Position numbers and translations under genes: made by a program. The notes under the pieces are model-generated. The model searched no databases, was not told the DNA's origin, and worked only from the letters and a program-made list of their open reading frames with translations. Positions 58,664 through 64,000 of a DNA stretch of 64,000 nucleotides are shown here, one piece after another (the first letter of the stretch is position 1; the number at the start of each line of letters is the position of its first letter). Source of the DNA: Erigeron canadensis (taxonomy: Eukaryota; Streptophyta; Magnoliopsida; Asterales; Asteraceae). Where the stretch lies: contig NC_057762.1 of NCBI RefSeq assembly GCF_010389155.1, positions 35,586,055 through 35,650,054 of the forward strand, written 5' to 3'.

Positions 58664-61536
58664 CTAGCTTCTGTTCTTTGACTTTTCCATGGCCCTTGGA
58701 GCTGTATCAGCAAAATGAGCACACTATATGGTTAAACAACGCATTGGAACAGATAACTTCCAGCATTCTTTTAATATTGAAATCAATTGATACTCAAAAT
58801 TGGATATCAAATAGTGGGTGAAGTTATAATTTACATTTAGCACGGTCTGATGGGACGATAGTTTCTAAAGTGCATAGATCAAATTAGGTACTTGGTAACG
58901 GATGATGAAATGAAGTAAAAGTATGATGCATACCTAAACCGATTGCATCAGAGCCCTTCATGATCTTCAACCTCTTGCAAGAACCGATAAACATACTGCA
59001 AGAAAGACAAAAATTACAAAGCGAAAATAAGGGATAGTGTTAGAAATAATTAACTACTACAATAAGCTGCGAGAGCAGACGACTCAAAGGCTATGAAAAA
59101 TATAGCAGGTACTTAATATATGAAAAAAGAAAGAAAAAGACCAAATTTGATGTCATGTTGATTTTCTTCAAGCATGAATGATGTCAAATATGAGATGCAC
59201 TAGTGCGGACACACAAGATGGTTCTATAGTAACATATAACAATGTTCGATAACATGGTCTTTCGTTTTATAATGGAACAATGCAACAGGCTTAACAGCTT
59301 ATAATAATTAAATATCAACAATTATCAGGTTAAAAGCTCAAGCCAGCCTCACAAAGAAATTCCCAAAAAATCAGGAGAAATGTATCCTTTTTAATATAGA
59401 AACAAAACCATGAATGAAGCAAAAGAGATATGCACATGAAAATGTAGGTGAACAGAGACGACCATTATGGAGATCAGTGGAGGGCGAGACGTGAATGATC
59501 GGATTCTGCCAATAATATATGTGTCTCATCCTCCACCGTTCTCTATCAGTTTATCCCCTGATTGCTTGAGGGTCATCCCCGTTCACTACACACCAACATG
59601 AAACCTTTTCTTCTTATGAATCCTGATATAATACATTAATTAAAAGTTTCCCAATAAATCTCACAAAAACAGCATTATCGCTATTATTTTAGAATTAGTT
59701 TCTTTCACTAGCGCAGTGGCTAGACATAATGCACACGCACAATATGGCTCATTCTATGCCTTCCTATGTCAATGAGATCAACCCTACAACATGCACTAAA
59801 GAAATTTGGAGCTGATCAGACTTTAATGTACAGGCAGGCACCTATTATGCAAGTATACTATGGCAAAATGGTTTCCAAATTGAGAAGTACGTTTAACTAT
59901 TACATGAGTACGCATCAACATATTACATACACAGGGACAGGAGTGGACCGACTACTTTTTCTTCGAAACTAAGAACCATAATAATATTGCCCGTATATTT
60001 GATCAATTTATGCAAACACATTCAGAACTCAAATTTCTATTTGTGAGCTAAAGGTATCAAATACATTACTCTAACTATCTTAGGTGATGAGTTTGCAATT
60101 TTGTCAATAATGGACAACCACCAACTTTATTTACCGAAAAAGATACTGTTAGCTTTTAATACTACGGATAGACATGTTCTTCAATAATTTCTTTACCATG
60201 TGCAACCTGTAAACTCAATCCTACAAAAATAAAGGTATGCTATCATCATGTTTGGGAAGGCATATGTGATGTTGCTTTGAGTGAAAGTTCAGGACATACG
60301 TAGGGACAACAGTTCTCCTTTTTCTTTTGTGTGAGTTAATATGCGGATTATTTCAGTCGGATGCATCTAAAAATGCCGCTGCAATAACAATTAACATAAT
60401 GAGAGTGAATAAAGAGAGTCGTTTGACACTTACTCCCACGGTACATCTCCAACAAGCATCCAGTCACCATCCTTATCCTCGTATGTAAGCACATACTCTG
60501 ATCCATGCAAAAGATCCCTCAATTTGCTCTCACTGAGACTTTCCTTTCCTGGAGCTCCCTGTGATCCACATTGACCTACATTGTAAAACACAAAAATATC
60601 GCTCGTTATAGTAGTACAAAAACATGCCTAAAACAGAACACTGCTTGAATACAGTTAAAAAACTAACCAATAGTGAAACAGCTAAACATTTTCTCTAGAG
60701 CCGATGAAAGTTCTTGATAAGTAGTGTAACTCCTTAAGTCAACCTTCCTCAGATAAGGAGCGCCATCCATGCTAACCTTGACAAATAGAGCACCAGGACC
60801 GGGTTTTCCATCCACTTCATCGTTATTCTTTGCGTTTGTGGCCAAAATGTTCTTGCGGAAAGATCTAACTGGAGGCCAACCAACTACCTGAGCCCTGTAA
60901 ACACGATTAGTAACAAACGAAACAAAATAGTATACAAAAATGAGTTTAATTGCACACTTACTTAGCAGCAGGAGGATTAGAAGTGCTGACTTTATTCTGT
61001 TGTTGTGGAATAGAATCTTTAGCCGTAGCAGGCTGAGCTCCAGTTGATACTACTTTACCATTTGTCAAACCCTTTGAAGCATCAGAATCGGTCCCAGTAG
61101 ACGAACCAAACATCCAATTCCCTTCAACAGTGTCACAAAACCCTCGTTTATTCCCCGAAGCAATACCCTTGTGAGAACCAGCACAGATTCCATCTTTAGA
61201 AGGAAGCAACGGAAACAACGGCTTCTCGTCGAAACTCTCGGAGCTCACAAGCTCAATTTCCGAATCGCGCTCAGGGGATTGAGATCCTGGAAGACCAAGC
61301 CTCAGTTCAGTCGCCTTAAGGTTCAAATTATTCCTTTTCGCATTCGAGATACCAGAAACCCCAGAGCTGTCCACCGAAGAACAATCCGACGACAATCCTA
61401 AATAATTCCGCTCCGTTAATCCAGGCGTTTTTTCAAAAACTGATGATTCCATAGTCGAATTACAAGTCATTACGGACACGTTCCCGTGTCCGTCTCCGTC
61501 TACACCTAACAACGGCGGCGTCATCAAACTTCTCAA
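58664..61536 (-). CDS. IAA9: Auxin-responsive Aux/IAA protein, IAA8/IAA9-type
   Basis: Five coding exons with standard borders: 61536-60962, 60894-60668, 60575-60434, 58995-58934, 58701-58664; 347 residues. Aux/IAA proteins repress ARF transcription factors and are destroyed when auxin bridges them to TIR1/AFB receptors. Domain [15 protein letters not shown] (71-84) with the LxLxL repressor motif that binds TOPLESS. Domain II degron: VGWPPV (196-201). Domains III/IV (PB1): invariant K231 in [17 protein letters not shown], and the acidic [12 protein letters not shown] in exon 3. NLS-like KR and the C-terminal [10 protein letters not shown] are present. The long head, LPSKDGI block and end [11 protein letters not shown] place it in the IAA8/IAA9/IAA27 group; the exact orthologue is inferred. 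All frames are intact across the splice joins. The 1.4-kb intron 3 (60433-58996) is the largest. Confidence 0.96.
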
Positions 61537-62360
61537 TTTTCTTTGTTAATTAATCTGTTTCAATATTCATCTACACTTGTTAATTTTTGTATAAATATCA
61601 TTTTACAACAAACCTAATTATATAACATTTTTATATGCAAGTCACAAGCTACTGATTTCACAAATAGGATGGTTACATAGTTATATAATTATATATGTTG
61701 AGATTATCATACAAAATATATATATATATGTACAAGATAAAAAAATAAATGATGTACCAAATTAAATGTGTCAGTTGACTAAAATCAACAAAAACCTTGA
61801 TTAATAAACCTCAATTTTCTACAACAAACTTGTGAACAGAATATTTCATAAAATAAATTAAACAAAAACTTAGTAATTTACTATCCATATAATTTAGTAA
61901 TTTACTATCCATAGCTTACTAACCTCACATATTAGCTCTATATAACAAACAAACAAACAAACAAAAATGAAAAAAAATAATAATCTATAACATAAACTAG
62001 TTTATATACATCTAAATAAACATGAACACTTGCATAAACAACTAATCTATATATACATGAAATAAATTATAGCAAAAAAAAAAAAAAAAGCAACATCCAG
62101 ATCTCAAACTTGTAAGCTGAAATGAAACAAAAACTGAGGTGAATTACCTGAAACTAATTGAATAATTATTAATGAAGGAATTAAGGTGAAGAGGAGAAGA
62201 AAAAACAAGATTAGGAGAGAGAGAGAAAGTGTGTTGTTGTTGTTGTTGTTTGTGTTTTTTAGAGAGAGAGAGAGAAAGTGTGTGTGTGTGTAGAGAGAGA
62301 AAATTTTAAGGTCCCTCCATTTAAACAGAAGAAAGCAAACAAAAGGGGGTCTCTGTGAGC
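61537..62360 (-). promoter_or_regulatory. 5' UTR with probable leader intron of the Aux/IAA gene
   Basis: On the minus strand a donor CAG/GTAATT lies at 62148/62147, and an acceptor such as GAAACAG lies near 61560, about 20-30 bp before the ATG. IAA8/IAA9-type genes commonly have a 5'-UTR intron, so this is likely (inference). The leader upstream holds a long (CT)n tract (plus-strand GAGA, 62213-62300) with a GTGTGT repeat. A TATA-like TTTATAAT is at about 62398-62391. Confidence 0.5.
62213..62300. repeat. (GA)n/(GT)n compound microsatellite in the Aux/IAA leader
   Basis: Blocks of GAGAGAGAGAGA, TTGTTGTTGTTG and GTGTGTGTGT. CT-rich leaders are common in plant promoters and can bind BBR/BPC-type factors (established for GA repeats; not shown here). 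Confidence 0.85.
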
Positions 62361-62399
62361 TGTGTGCCGTGAAACTCGGATTTTATGTAAATTATAAAG

Positions 62400-63130
62400 A
62401 AAGTGAAAAGTAGTGTGTTTTCTAAGGGGGAAATGTGTAAATTTTTTAGATGGATAAAAGTTGTCAACTTTCTTTTCCTTTTTTTTCTTATTTTTTTTAT
62501 ACTTTAAGCACAATTTTCTATATGAATATACTCTTTCCCTAAAACATGCACTTCATTTTTTATGCAAACAAATGAATTATATAAATGTGTATTTTATCAT
62601 TTTTGTCGCTTTAAAGCCGAACTTCTTGTTATTCGTTTAGAGGAGTAAAGTAATATATAATAAAATTACTTACAGTAAGTCAGTAACTACGACTACTAGT
62701 AGTAAAGTTTTTATTTTTGCTATTATTAATAGTGTAAACTTTTTTATTGTTACAACCATATATTATATAAATTAATTTTCAAGTACGAACAATATATATC
62801 TATATCTATATATATATGAATAAGTTAATTCTTTTTATGAGAGCCCGTTATTAGTTCAAACTTTTAAAAGTCTTCAACATTTACGTTCTAGCGCTAATTG
62901 ATAACGAAGAAATCAAACTTCGATTCGATACTCACTTATGAAATGTTGATGGTGTTCCATAATCACTGCGCACTTTAACTAAAGGGTTGACTATCACAAA
63001 ATACTTACAGTAGAGTACAAAATGTGATGGATCTAGTCGATAAATGTGATGTTAAATTGAATACATGAATCCCTTTATTCTTCTAAATCTAAACAAACAT
63101 TGTAAGCTTTTTGTTTTGTATGTATGGTGG
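62400..63130. other. Upstream of the Aux/IAA gene, no gene seen
   Basis: AT-rich promoter-distal sequence. No convincing canonical auxin response element TGTCTC was noticed. The 84-codon frame at 62259-62513 overlaps leader repeats and is spurious. Confidence 0.4.
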
Positions 63131-63136
63131 ATATAG

Positions 63137-63621
63137 TGGCGGATCCTGAAAAAAAAATTTACAAGGGCACTTATTAAGTAGTAGAATTGATAATACAAAT
63201 GGGTTAAACAACAATTCAGTGTAAGTTCGGACTATTTAAGTTTAGTTTTGCATTGCATGTTAGATCTATTCTTTGAATTAATAATAGGTGGGTTTGATTC
63301 ATATGAAACTTATAATTGAATAAAATACGTTTAGTACAAGAGTTTATAATTTATAAGATATTATTTAATTTGTTAATGAGTTATGGGGAAAACTACAATT
63401 AAGAAATCAAATTAATACAATTATGAGCATGTTGTTTCATTTACCAAACCCATATATATATTACCATAAGATAATACACAAACATCTAATTTAAACATAA
63501 AAATAATATATGTAGTAAATATATGATTGTATTAGATAGAAAAATAAAAAAAAAACTAATATATGTTGGGCTAGGTTGAGGAGGGGCATAGGACCCCCCT
63601 AGTTGTATACAAGATCCGCCA
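63137..63621. mobile_element. hAT-like TIR element (TGGCGGATC ends)
   Basis: Begins TGGCGGATCCTGA and ends with the complement of TGGCGGATCTTGT. Flanks ATGGTGGA (left, a few bases before the end) and ATGGGTGGA (right) are similar but not identical, so boundaries are approximate. The right end has a short GC-rich block (GAGGAGGGGCATAGGACCCCCC). No ORF. Confidence 0.65.
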
Positions 63622-63624
63622 ATG

Positions 63625-64000
63625 GGTGGATGGTTGGTTTGAAGAAATCAAATTATTTATCTGTTCGTTCAGTATAACTTTTTCATTATATTGTTTATTT
63701 ATCTTAGTTTTATGAAATTTATCGGCAGCGAGTCATTTTTTATTATTGTAATTGTTTGATTCATGCTTCGGCTTTATAATGTAACATCGTTTTAGAAAAT
63801 TCTAATGTAAAAAGAAATTTATAAAATTCTTCTAGCTACCTAGTATAGTAGAAACAAATGCGATGATGAATAATGAACCTGGCATTGATATATCTTGAAT
63901 CGTTATGGTTTCGTCAGATTAAACAATAGAAATCAAAAGCACGGGTTACATTTAAGAATTTTACCCTCATTACTTCATTAGTAATATTGTGGTATTTAAA
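63625..64000. other. Intergenic, no gene seen
   Basis: AT-rich end of the window without a supported feature. Confidence 0.5.

Noticed and set aside
61171..61401. 76-codon plus-strand frame in Aux/IAA exon 1
   Set aside because: Antisense shadow of the Aux/IAA domain I exon.

Overview
This is AT-rich nuclear DNA from a flowering plant, most likely a eudicot. The two intact genes have plant-specific architectures: a RING plus VWA E3 ligase of the WAV3 family and a canonical four-domain Aux/IAA repressor. Nearly everything else is plant mobile DNA (Copia, Ty3/gypsy chromovirus, LINE, tRNA-derived SINE, MULE, CACTA, hAT, Harbinger and Stowaway types). Repeat style suggests Asteraceae, but I cannot prove the family from sequence alone.

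Layout. 1-1226 is the 3' end of a Copia element. It sits exactly at the edge of a 1.3-kb direct duplication (1227-2527 and 4323-5689) that surrounds a retroelement-derived ORF and an LTR-like block. 6.0-7.65 kb is a decayed pyridoxal kinase gene with a SINE in one intron. 8.2-11.3 kb is repeat-rich with a possible Helitron-like start. 12.0-13.6 kb is a decayed dihydroorotate dehydrogenase gene. 17.8-20.0 kb (minus strand) is an intact WAV3-like gene. 20-31 kb is intergenic, with several short elements bounded by target-site duplications and a nuclear insertion of plastid ndhA (intron end with group II domain V, plus the exon 2 start). 32.2-34.2 kb is a 5'-truncated LINE with a 14-bp target duplication. 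34-51 kb is a field of small inverted-repeat elements, including a 969-bp Pack-MULE-like element carrying a host gene fragment. 51.07-56.32 kb is a complete but mutated Ty3/gypsy chromovirus with 5-bp target duplication. 56.9-57.8 kb is a MULE-like element. 58.66-61.54 kb (minus strand, 5 coding exons) is an Aux/IAA gene of the IAA8/IAA9 type with a probable 5'-UTR intron.

The two live genes are unrelated in position but both belong to auxin and root-growth biology: WAV3-family ligases shape root gravitropism, and Aux/IAA proteins are auxin-degraded repressors. I see no operon-like or defence-like system. The noteworthy content is genome dynamics: captured gene fragments, plastid DNA transfer, nested duplications and several small-element families present twice in the window.
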